NCBI GenBank assembly: GCA_026992705.1
Contig: JALWYT010000238.1
Span: forward strand, 1,990 to 15,491
Source: Thiotrichaceae bacterium
GTDB lineage: Bacteria; Pseudomonadota; Gammaproteobacteria; Thiotrichales; Thiotrichaceae
DNA length: 13,502 nt
Reading direction: 5' to 3'
The translations under genes were made by a program, and so were the position numbers. Below are positions 6,885 to 12,840 of the stretch, piece by piece. How positions within the stretch are numbered: position 1 is the first letter of the stretch; every line of letters begins with the position of its first letter. Below the pieces are notes generated by a model that was given only the letters and a program-made list of their open reading frames with translations, was not told where the DNA came from and made no database searches.

Positions 6885-7446
6885 CAATCCACTCCTCCAA
6901 GTTCGCTTTTAATGATTGTACAGCTCGAGACAAATGTGTTTTTACACTTCCCTCTGAACATCCCATAATTTCGGCAGTTTCTTTAACACTCATCCCCTGC
7001 CACTGACGTAATAAATAAGCTTCTTGCTGACGATCAGGTAATGACTGTAACGCTTTTTCAAAATCATCAACTAGACCACCTACTGAATAATGTGATTCCA
7101 CTGGATTTGATGCTGTATTATGACCATCAGTATGAAGATCATCATCATTTAATTCGTTATCATCTGCTGACTTTAACTGAGAAAATGATAAAATTTGTCG
7201 TAAACGACTACGACCGCTTTGCTTTCTCTGAAAATCGGTAATTCGCCGCTTTAATATTTTATATAATAGATTCAACCAAGCCTCTTCATCATAACTTTTA
7301 GCAACTTTTACAAAACCAATCATAGCATCTTGTAATAAATCTAGGGCATGCTCCTCATCCTTGACACGATATGTTACAAATGCAAGTGTTTTAGCTCGGT
7401 TTTGTATTAAAAAATGCTCTAACTTTGCTTCAAATGGACAGGGCAA
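6874..7446 (-). CDS. ECF-type RNA polymerase sigma factor
   Basis: The protein has 190 residues. Region 2 spans about 20-76 (YRVKDEEHALDLLQDAMIGFVK and the WLNLLYKILKRRITDFQRK segment). An acidic linker follows at 90-120 (DDNELNDDDLHTDG). Region 4 spans 127-181 with a helix-turn-helix at 152-175 (MSVKETAEIMGCSEGSVKTHLSRA). The lack of regions 1 and 3 marks it as an extracytoplasmic-function sigma factor. No ATG lies ahead of region 2 in this frame; TTG 7446, with AAGGA about 9 nt upstream, is the best start. It overlaps the anti-sigma gene by 11 nt and leads the operon running to 4538. Its place between two copper-oxidase modules suggests an envelope-metal stress regulon, but no Cys-rich sensor tail like that of CorE is present. 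Confidence 0.9.
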   Translation of the reverse strand: MPCPFEAKLEHFLIQNRAKTLAFVTYRVKDEEHALDLLQDAMIGFVKVAKSYDEEAWLNLLYKILKRRITDFQRKQSGRSRLRQILSFSQLKSADDNELNDDDLHTDGHNTASNPVESHYSVGGLVDDFEKALQSLPDRQQEAYLLRQWQGMSVKETAEIMGCSEGSVKTHLSRAVQSLKANLEEWIDDK

Positions 7447-7473
7447 ATTTAAGATCCTTAAAAAAATACGGCA

Positions 7474-7490
7474 GTTATTACCTGAATAAC
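7474..7490. promoter_or_regulatory. inverted repeat upstream of the sigma gene
   Basis: GTTATT (7474-7479) and AATAAC (7485-7490) flank ACCTG, 27 nt before the sigma factor's TTG. Its core TACCTGAAT resembles the TACCTAAT half-sites at 7553-7563 (complement) and 7611-7618. It could be an operator or part of the promoter of the ECF operon. Confidence 0.35.
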
Positions 7491-7583
7491 ATCAATCCTC
7501 AATTCTATCATTAACTTCAGACTGAAAATGGTTGCCTAAATACATTCACATACATTAGGTATTTCGTGTAATACAATGCATGG

Positions 7584-7617
7584 TTGACATTTATATAATA
7601 GTTAGGTAAATACCTAA
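7584..7617 (+). promoter_or_regulatory. promoter with operator palindrome for the copL-like/copAB genes
   Basis: TTGACA (7584-7589), a 17-nt spacer and TAAATA (7607-7612) make a good sigma70 promoter reading towards 7720. The -10 lies inside a perfect 7-bp-arm palindrome, TTAGGTAAATACCTAA (7602-7617), which is where a repressor would sit. The predicted leader is about 100 nt. The same half-site recurs at 7553-7563 in the opposite direction, so one regulator could control both divergent operons. The alternative TATAAT at 7593-7598 is too close to this -35. Confidence 0.5.
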
Positions 7618-7719
7618 TAAAAATTATAATTCATGATAAAACTTTAATTTGTAACATTGCTAATCTATGCTAGCCTTTAGGATGTGTTAGGCACTTTCTG
7701 AGAGATAAAATACTTTTTT

Positions 7720-8106
7720 ATGCTACGTTTGTTTATTCTTCTTTTCACAATTAGTAGTTTGTTGCTACCTTTATCAGGTTATGCAAACGACTTTGTGCCT
7801 GTTGAAAAAACGTTAGCAACTGCTGAAGTACATAAGCACTCAAATGCAGAAAAAGTCCCTCATGATATTCATCATGATGACAGTTCAAAATGCCAAATGG
7901 TAATGTCAGCTAATTGTCCCAATTGCTCAATAGATGATGGCAGTTGTAACATTGATTGTTGCTCTCATTGTGCTAGTCATGTTGCATCAATACCTTCAAT
8001 TTTTAATGGTACTGTCATATTTCCTCAATCTGCTGAAATTGGTACGGTATTTAAACACTTCTATTCATTTATCAGTTCTCCTAAACAACGCCCTCCACTT
8101 GCCTAA
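7720..8106 (+). CDS. CopL-like exported Cys/His-rich metal-binding protein
   Basis: The protein has 128 residues with a Sec signal peptide (1-22, GYA/ND). A His-rich stretch (VHKH, PHDIHHDD, 37-54) leads into seven cysteines at 58-84, arranged as C, CPNC, C, CC and C (..SANCPNCSIDDGS and NIDCCSHC). The end QRPPLA matches the short R/Q-P-P ending of CopL and DUF2946-type proteins found upstream of copAB. These ligands fit Cu(I)/Cu(II) binding in the periplasm; CopL is described as needed for copper-induced copAB expression. It is the first gene rightward of the divergent control region, but a 106-bp inverted-repeat element separates it from copA. No strong ribosome-binding site is seen before the ATG; GAGAGA is about 15 nt away. 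Confidence 0.7.
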   Translation: MLRLFILLFTISSLLLPLSGYANDFVPVEKTLATAEVHKHSNAEKVPHDIHHDDSSKCQMVMSANCPNCSIDDGSCNIDCCSHCASHVASIPSIFNGTVIFPQSAEIGTVFKHFYSFISSPKQRPPLA

Positions 8107-8110
8107 TAAG

Positions 8111-8216
8111 GAAGCTCTGATCAAGTCAAAAAGATTGGAAGCGACACTTTAGTGTCGCCTGTAAAATATTGAAATACTGTTGTTTAAAGTCTCAATTCCT
8201 ACTTAATTAGAGCTTC
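8111..8216. mobile_element. 106-bp MITE-like element with 16-bp terminal inverted repeats
   Basis: GAAGCTCTGATCAAGT (8111-8126) and ACTTAATTAGAGCTTC (8201-8216) are inverted copies matching at 14 of 16 positions. Inside is a perfect 8-bp-arm palindrome, GCGACACTTTAGTGTCGC (8141-8158). No coding potential is seen. It begins 5 nt after the stop of the copL-like gene. No target-site duplication is evident. The inner hairpin lacks a U-run on either strand, so it is a poor intrinsic terminator, though the element could still reduce read-through into copA. Confidence 0.6.
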
Positions 8217-8306
8217 TTCATTTTCTATTTTCACAATAGGCTTTGTGCGGTGTAGTGAAACCACTGCTATTACAATAATTTTTATAACAAACTTTAGGTA
8301 TGAAAA

Positions 8307-10169
8307 ATGAACAACTTACGAGAATTCTCATCAGATTTTGACCTTAATCGTCGTCGTTTTGTTACCGGTGTTGCAGCGGGAAGTGCTTTAATAAGCTTAG
8401 GTTTATCTCCTTTTGCCTCAGCAAGAGCAGATAGACAGGCTCAACTGCAAAAACAAAAATTTGCTCAAAATGAACTATCAGGCACTCATTTCCAGTTAGA
8501 TTTAGCGGAAACCCGTGTGAATTTTACAGGAAGAAACCGTATTGCAACGGCTATAAATGGCTCTGTACCAGGGCCGACATTACGTTGGCGTGAAGGTGAT
8601 ACGGTTACATTAAAAGTGACTAATCACTTGGCTGTTACTAGCTCAATTCATTGGCATGGAATCATTTTGCCCAGTAATATGGATGGCGTTCCCGGGTTAA
8701 GCTACGGCGGTATAAAACCTGGAGAAAGCTACACCTATCGCTTTAAGGTGCAGCAAAGTGGAACATTCTGGTATCACAGTCACTCTGGATTCCAAGAGCA
8801 AACAGGCATGTATGGGGCGATTGTTATTGAACCAAGACAGCACGATCCTTACCAGTATGATAGGGATTATGTTGTTATGCTCTCTGATTGGAGTGATGAA
8901 GACCCCAATAGAATTTATGCCAAACTTAAGAAATCAAGTGGCTATTATAATTTCAATGAACGCACAGTTGGCGACTTGTTTAAAGAAATACAAGCAAATG
9001 GTGTAGCAAAAACGTGGCAAGCTCGCAAAATGTGGAATCAAATGCGGATGAGCACCCGAGACCTATCTGATGTCACGGGCTATACCTATACTTATTTGAT
9101 CAATGGGCAAACACCTATAGAAGGTTGGAAAGGCTTATTCAAACGAGGAGAAAGAATCCGCTTACGTTTTATCAATGGCTCTGCCATGACCTTTTTTGAT
9201 GTGCGTATTCCCGGCTTAAAAATGACGGTTGTTGCAGCAGATGGACAGAATATTAAGCCTGTATCTGTTGATGAATTTCGCATTGGTGTCGCAGAAACCT
9301 ATGATGTCATTGTTCAACCTACTGATGATAGTGCTTATACCATCTTTGCTCAATCCATTGGTCGCTCTGGCTATGCACGCGGCACACTCACCCCTGATTT
9401 ATCCATCACTGCAGATGTTCCTAAAATGGATCCTGTTCCTAATTTAACCCATGTTGATATGGGTATGAATATGTCTGCAATGGGACATGGAGGAATGACT
9501 CATGGTGCAATGGGGATGTCAGGGATGAAAGGCTCAGAATCCAGTGAAATGCGGGCGATGGATCACAGCAAAATGAAACATGGCAGTAATATGCAAGGCA
9601 TGAATCCTTCATCAATGGAATCAATGGGAATGAATAATAACGCCATGTCTTCTATGACTAAACACGCCAAAACAGAATATGGTCCTCATGTTGATATGCG
9701 AGCAATGGATCCTCAATACCGTTTGAATGATCCTGGGGTTGGTTTACGCAATAACGGACGGCGTGTACTCACCTATGCAGATATTAGAAATCTTTATCCC
9801 AGTAAAGACCGACGAAGACCAGAACGTGAAATTGAACTACACCTTACGGGCAATATGTCACGCTATATGTGGTCAATCAATGGTATTAAATACGCCGACG
9901 CTAAACCTATTAAGCTGAAATACAATGAACGCATCCGTATTACCTTTGTAAACGACACAATGATGAATCACCCCATGCACTTGCATGGCATGTGGAGTGA
10001 ATTAGAGACAGGAGATAATAGTCATTTACCTCGTAAACACACGGTTATCGTCCAGCCAGGTTCAAAAATATCTTATCAAGTAACTGCTGATGCCATTGGC
10101 AATTGGGCTTACCACTGCCATTTGTTATATCACATGGCTGGAATGTTCCGCAAAGTCGTTGTGTCATAA
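8307..10169 (+). CDS. copA: CopA, copper-resistance multicopper oxidase (Tat-exported)
   Basis: The protein has 620 residues (PcoA/CopA are about 600). A twin-arginine signal (LNRRRFVTG, 13-21) and hydrophobic stretch end near ASA. Copper motifs are HWHG (115-118), WYHSHSG (155-161), HPMHLHG (555-561) and HCHLLYH (603-609) with Cys604 as type-1 ligand. A Met/His-rich region at 385-450 (repeats such as MGMN, GHGGM, MDHSKM) is the Cu-binding segment typical of CopA. The protein oxidises or sequesters Cu(I) in the periplasm. The C-terminal loop reads HMAGMF, one residue shorter than the usual H-x4-M, which puts Phe614 rather than Met613 at the expected axial position. TAGG lies 8 nt before the ATG. 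copB follows after 12 nt. Confidence 0.95.
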   Translation: MNNLREFSSDFDLNRRRFVTGVAAGSALISLGLSPFASARADRQAQLQKQKFAQNELSGTHFQLDLAETRVNFTGRNRIATAINGSVPGPTLRWREGDTVTLKVTNHLAVTSSIHWHGIILPSNMDGVPGLSYGGIKPGESYTYRFKVQQSGTFWYHSHSGFQEQTGMYGAIVIEPRQHDPYQYDRDYVVMLSDWSDEDPNRIYAKLKKSSGYYNFNERTVGDLFKEIQANGVAKTWQARKMWNQMRMSTRDLSDVTGYTYTYLINGQTPIEGWKGLFKRGERIRLRFINGSAMTFFDVRIPGLKMTVVAADGQNIKPVSVDEFRIGVAETYDVIVQPTDDSAYTIFAQSIGRSGYARGTLTPDLSITADVPKMDPVPNLTHVDMGMNMSAMGHGGMTHGAMGMSGMKGSESSEMRAMDHSKMKHGSNMQGMNPSSMESMGMNNNAMSSMTKHAKTEYGPHVDMRAMDPQYRLNDPGVGLRNNGRRVLTYADIRNLYPSKDRRRPEREIELHLTGNMSRYMWSINGIKYADAKPIKLKYNERIRITFVNDTMMNHPMHLHGMWSELETGDNSHLPRKHTVIVQPGSKISYQVTADAIGNWAYHCHLLYHMAGMFRKVVVS

Positions 10170-10181
10170 GGAGGAATTAAC

Positions 10182-10901
10182 ATGAAAAATAAACGTAAAA
10201 ATCAAATCACTCTTGTATTCGCTATATCTTCTCTATTTATCAGTCAAAGTGGCTTTGCAGGTATGGAAGATGATCCACTATTAACCAAGTTCATGCTCAA
10301 TAAATTGGAAGTACAAGATGCAAAAGGCTCAAACCCAACGGTGTGGGAATCTGAATTATGGATTGGCAAAGACCTCAATAAACTTTGGATAAAATCTGAC
10401 GGCGAACGTATCAATGGAAAAAATGAAGATACCGAGACACAACTGCTTTATAGCCGAGCGATTGCACCTTTCTGGGATGCACAAATTGGTATTCGCCATG
10501 ATACATCTGATAGCGAAAGCCGCAACTATGGAACAATCGGAATAAAAGGTCTTGCTCCTTACTTTTTTGAAACAGATGCTTCTTTGTCATTTGGTAAAAA
10601 TGGACAAACCAAACTCAATGCCAGTGCCGAATATGAAATGATGTTTACTCAAAAGCTTATTCTTACACCTGAAATTGATCTAAACGCTTACAGTAAAGAT
10701 GATCCAGCAATGGGTATTGGAGCAGGCTTATCAAATGTAGAAGCAGGGCTTCGTTTACGCTATGAAATCAAACGAGAGTTTGCACCGTATATTGGCATTA
10801 ACTGGAACAAAATGTATGGAACGACAGCAGATATTGCAACAGCAAATGGTATTGATCCATCGGATACAAGTGTTGTTGCTGGTATTCGAGCGTGGTTCTA
10901 A
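10182..10901 (+). CDS. copB: CopB, outer-membrane copper-resistance protein
   Basis: The protein has 239 residues with a signal peptide (about 1-26, GFA/G). The CopB/PcoB core is complete: WIGKDLNKLWIKSDGER, LLYSRAIAPFWDAQIGIRHD, GLAPYFFETDASLSF, KLILTPEIDLNAYSKDDP, GLRLRYEIKREFAPYIGINW, and the closing VVAGIRAWF with terminal aromatic. CopB is a small outer-membrane barrel acting with CopA in copper resistance. The Met/His-rich N-terminal extension of Pseudomonas CopB is missing; only a short MEDDPLL segment precedes the barrel. AAGGAGG is ideally placed 7 nt before the ATG and overlaps the copA stop, so translation is probably coupled to copA. Confidence 0.95.
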   Translation: MKNKRKNQITLVFAISSLFISQSGFAGMEDDPLLTKFMLNKLEVQDAKGSNPTVWESELWIGKDLNKLWIKSDGERINGKNEDTETQLLYSRAIAPFWDAQIGIRHDTSDSESRNYGTIGIKGLAPYFFETDASLSFGKNGQTKLNASAEYEMMFTQKLILTPEIDLNAYSKDDPAMGIGAGLSNVEAGLRLRYEIKREFAPYIGINWNKMYGTTADIATANGIDPSDTSVVAGIRAWF

Positions 10902-10962
10902 AAGAGTCAGAAACCTCTAATCTCCCTTTAATTAATCAATCAAAACTAAGGAAAATAAAATA

Positions 10963-11622
10963 ATGATTCAAATTTTACCAAACTGGCATCCAATATTTGT
11001 CCACTTTACCATCGCGTTATTATCAATGTCTGTTTTATTCTTTGTAATTCAGGCTTTTCTCTCAGAAAAACACCGATGGCAAACTAACCTATCTACCCTA
11101 GCAAAAGCCAATTTATGGATAGGCATTGGCTTTGCATTGGTTACTGCCCTTGCAGGTTGGTTTGCGTATAACAGTGTTAATCACGATACCCCTTCGCACT
11201 TAGCGATGACAAAACATCGTAATATTGCTCTTACCACATTGGGTGTATTTATTGTATTAACTTTATGGAGCTTATTTATTCGCATAAAAGGTAAGCCTCC
11301 TCTCCTGTTTTCACTTGCCATGCTTATAGCAGGTGGTTTACTTGCAATTACAGGTTGGCTTGGAGCTGAGAGTGTTTATCGTTATGGTTTAGGGGTAATG
11401 TCTATGCCGCAATCATCAGGTGAAGGACACGTTCACCAACACACAGAAGGCGAAGGGCATAATCCTACTAGTTCAACTCCTGCAAAACAAATACCAACTA
11501 CACAAGAAAGTTCTCCTCATCAACATGATACGGAGAATACCACGCAAACGAACCACTCAAATGAAGCCACTCATCAACCTTCTGGGCAAAATGCACATGA
11601 CAGTACGCCGCATACACATTAG
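10963..11622 (+). CDS. DUF2231-type membrane protein with His-rich C-terminal tail
   Basis: The protein has 219 residues. Four membrane helices (about 10-33, 48-70, 86-107 and 111-132) with conserved HPIFVHF near the start and TGWLGAE after the fourth helix match the DUF2231 family of small inner-membrane proteins. The tail from about 145 is hydrophilic and low in complexity with 11 histidines (GHVHQH, PHQHD, TPHTH), a composition suited to binding Cu, Ni or Zn. It lies 61 nt after copB, with AAGGA before the ATG. The family function is not established. In a copper operon it may help handle copper at the inner membrane in place of the missing copC/copD; this is inference. The side of the membrane facing the tail was not determined. 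Confidence 0.8.
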   Translation: MIQILPNWHPIFVHFTIALLSMSVLFFVIQAFLSEKHRWQTNLSTLAKANLWIGIGFALVTALAGWFAYNSVNHDTPSHLAMTKHRNIALTTLGVFIVLTLWSLFIRIKGKPPLLFSLAMLIAGGLLAITGWLGAESVYRYGLGVMSMPQSSGEGHVHQHTEGEGHNPTSSTPAKQIPTTQESSPHQHDTENTTQTNHSNEATHQPSGQNAHDSTPHTH

Positions 11623-11643
11623 CGGCTCAATAAAGAGGAAGAA

Positions 11644-12057
11644 ATGATGAAAAATAAAATATTAACAACACTAAGCATATTTACATTAGCAAGTAGCATA
11701 GCTCCAAATATTTATGCTAAATCCCATGATTTAGCATCCAACGGAATTATGCAACAAAAAGGATATAGCATTCACGCGATTAATTCCGGTCGAGCAAGTT
11801 TATCAAAAGTATCCGTTACTCAAAGAAAGAAAGGATATGTTGTAACAGGTAATGTCCATGTTAAAACGATGCAACGTCGTATTTTACGAATACCAGGTAG
11901 CGTTACGATAAGTTTGAAAAGTACCAAAGGTATTGTGTTGGAAACAGTAAAAGCACGTTTACATCGAAAATTTGGAATGTCCAAAGCAGCACACTTTGAT
12001 GCAACATTGAAAACAACACCGCCAGTAGGTAGCTTAATCACGGTTATGCATAATTAA
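11644..12057 (+). CDS. small exported basic protein, unknown function, last gene of the copAB operon
   Basis: The protein has 137 residues with a signal peptide (about 1-25, IYA/KS). The mature part is basic and appears all-beta (LSKVSVTQRKKGYVVTGNVHVK, SVTISLKSTKGIVLETVKARLH) and closes with SKAAHFDATL, TTPPVGS and ITVMHN. It has no cysteine; several His and Met residues could bind copper. The fold may be a small beta-sandwich, but I do not recognise a named family. AGAGGAAGAA precedes two ATGs (11644 and 11647). The gap to the DUF2231 gene is 21 nt, so they are co-transcribed. A terminator follows about 125 nt downstream. Confidence 0.7.
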   Translation: MMKNKILTTLSIFTLASSIAPNIYAKSHDLASNGIMQQKGYSIHAINSGRASLSKVSVTQRKKGYVVTGNVHVKTMQRRILRIPGSVTISLKSTKGIVLETVKARLHRKFGMSKAAHFDATLKTTPPVGSLITVMHN

Positions 12058-12181
12058 TTATCTATTCCAGAGTCAATACTATAAGGAGGTAAATAAACCA
12101 ATATAATATCAACAGATATTTTGGGCACTGTTAGCTCTCATTCTCTTATCTTAAAGCAATTAATTTCATTGGTTAATTACT

Positions 12182-12216
12182 AAAACCTTGCTTGAAAAAG
12201 TGAGGTTTTTTGTTTT
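12182..12216 (+). terminator. rho-independent terminator of the copL-copAB operon
   Basis: AAAACCT (12182-12188) pairs with AGGTTTT (12203-12209), followed by TTTGTTTTT. The stem is 7 bp with a 14-nt loop. It lies 125 nt past the last stop. The intervening stretch (12058-12181) holds an orphan Shine-Dalgarno-like AAGGAGGT at 12083-12090 but no convincing gene. Confidence 0.65.
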
Positions 12217-12270
12217 TCTGGGGTAGCAAATAGATAAAAAAGCACTCAACAGACAATAATAGCAGACATA

Positions 12271-12298
12271 AAAAAACCAGCTAAATAGCTGGTTTTTT
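12271..12298 (-). terminator. strong bidirectional terminator, end of the tRNA operon
   Basis: AAAAAACCAGCTA (12271-12283) and TAGCTGGTTTTTT (12286-12298) form a perfect 13-bp arm pair, with T-runs on both strands. It sits just downstream of the minus-strand tRNA-Arg and also backs up termination of the plus-strand cop operon. Confidence 0.9.
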
Positions 12299-12308
12299 TA
12301 GTAAAATC

Positions 12309-12385
12309 TGGCGCGCTGGGGAGGATTCGAACCCCCGACCCTCTGGTTCGTAGCCAGATACTCTATCCAACTGAGCTACCAGCGC
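12309..12385 (-). tRNA. tRNA-Arg (anticodon ACG)
   Basis: The minus strand folds as a full cloverleaf: acceptor GCGCTGG/CCAGCGC, D arm GCTCAGTTGGATAGAG, anticodon stem TCTGG/CCAGA with loop CTACGAA (anticodon ACG, read as ICG), T loop TTCGAAT, discriminator G and encoded CCA. Length is 77 nt. It is 66 nt downstream of tRNA-Ser and probably co-transcribed with it. Confidence 0.97.
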
Positions 12386-12451
12386 AGAATGGGAGTGCAT
12401 TGTGCTGATTTCACCAATATTGGTCAAGTGAAATTTTCATTTAATTTACAA

Positions 12452-12543
12452 TGGCGGAGAAGGAGGGATTCGAACCCTCGATGGGAGATAAAGCCCATAC
12501 TCCCTTAGCAGGGGAGCGCCTTCAGCCTCTCGGCCACTTCTCC
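12452..12543 (-). tRNA. tRNA-Ser (anticodon GCT)
   Basis: The 92-nt minus-strand class II tRNA has acceptor GGAGAAG/CTTCTCC, D arm GGCCGAGAGGCTGAAGGC, anticodon stem CTCCC/GGGAG with loop CTGCTAA (anticodon GCT), a long variable arm, T loop TTCGAAT, discriminator G and encoded CCA. tRNA-Ser(GCT) next to tRNA-Arg(ACG) is a pairing common in gammaproteobacteria. Confidence 0.97.
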
Positions 12544-12561
12544 ATGAATAGTGAGGCGATA

Positions 12562-12590
12562 AGGATACCTATGAACTGGATTAAGGTAAA
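12562..12590 (-). promoter_or_regulatory. promoter of the tRNA-Ser/tRNA-Arg operon
   Basis: On the minus strand TTTACC (12590-12585) and TATCCT (12567-12562) are separated by 17 nt. Start of transcription would fall near 12555, about 12 nt before the tRNA. A GC-containing discriminator (TATCGCC) follows the -10, as is usual for growth-rate and stringently controlled stable-RNA promoters. Confidence 0.6.
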
Positions 12591-12735
12591 GCCCTAATTT
12601 GTACTTTCTTTCAAAGAATTTCTGATTAATTGATGTTACGCAGATATTAAATATATCTTGTTATAATATTTTCGACCTATACACAGATTATTTACATCAT
12701 TCAGTTATACAGTGAATGCTAAGAACTCAAAAAAA

Positions 12736-12777
12736 CTGACACAAATCAAGGATATAAAGGGAAAATAAGCCTAAACT
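12736..12777 (+). promoter_or_regulatory. FNR/DNR-type site and class II promoter for nirJ
   Basis: CTGACACAAATCAA (12736-12749) matches TTGAT-N4-ATCAA at 8 of 10 fixed positions. A TAAACT (12772-12777) lies where the -10 should be if the site is centred at -41.5, giving a start near 12784. This layout fits oxygen- or NO-responsive activation of heme d1/denitrification genes. The wider gap 12544-12840 otherwise holds the tRNA promoter, a weak CATTCA/TGAATG dyad (12698-12718) and no gene. Confidence 0.6.
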
Positions 12778-12840
12778 GTTGCAAAAAATAAAATAACAAC
12801 TCAAAGTGCCATGTATTTAAATTTACACAGGTAAATTCCC

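Noticed and set aside
8141..8158. Intrinsic terminator after the copL-like gene
   Set aside because: The 8-bp palindrome is not followed by a T-run on either strand; it fits better as the core of the inverted-repeat element.
12309..12543. tRNA genes as attachment sites of an integrated island
   Set aside because: No integrase gene and no repeated tRNA 3' end seen in the window.
12811..12834. Seven-codon leader peptide (ATG at 12811) before nirJ
   Set aside because: No ribosome-binding site and no attenuator structure around it.
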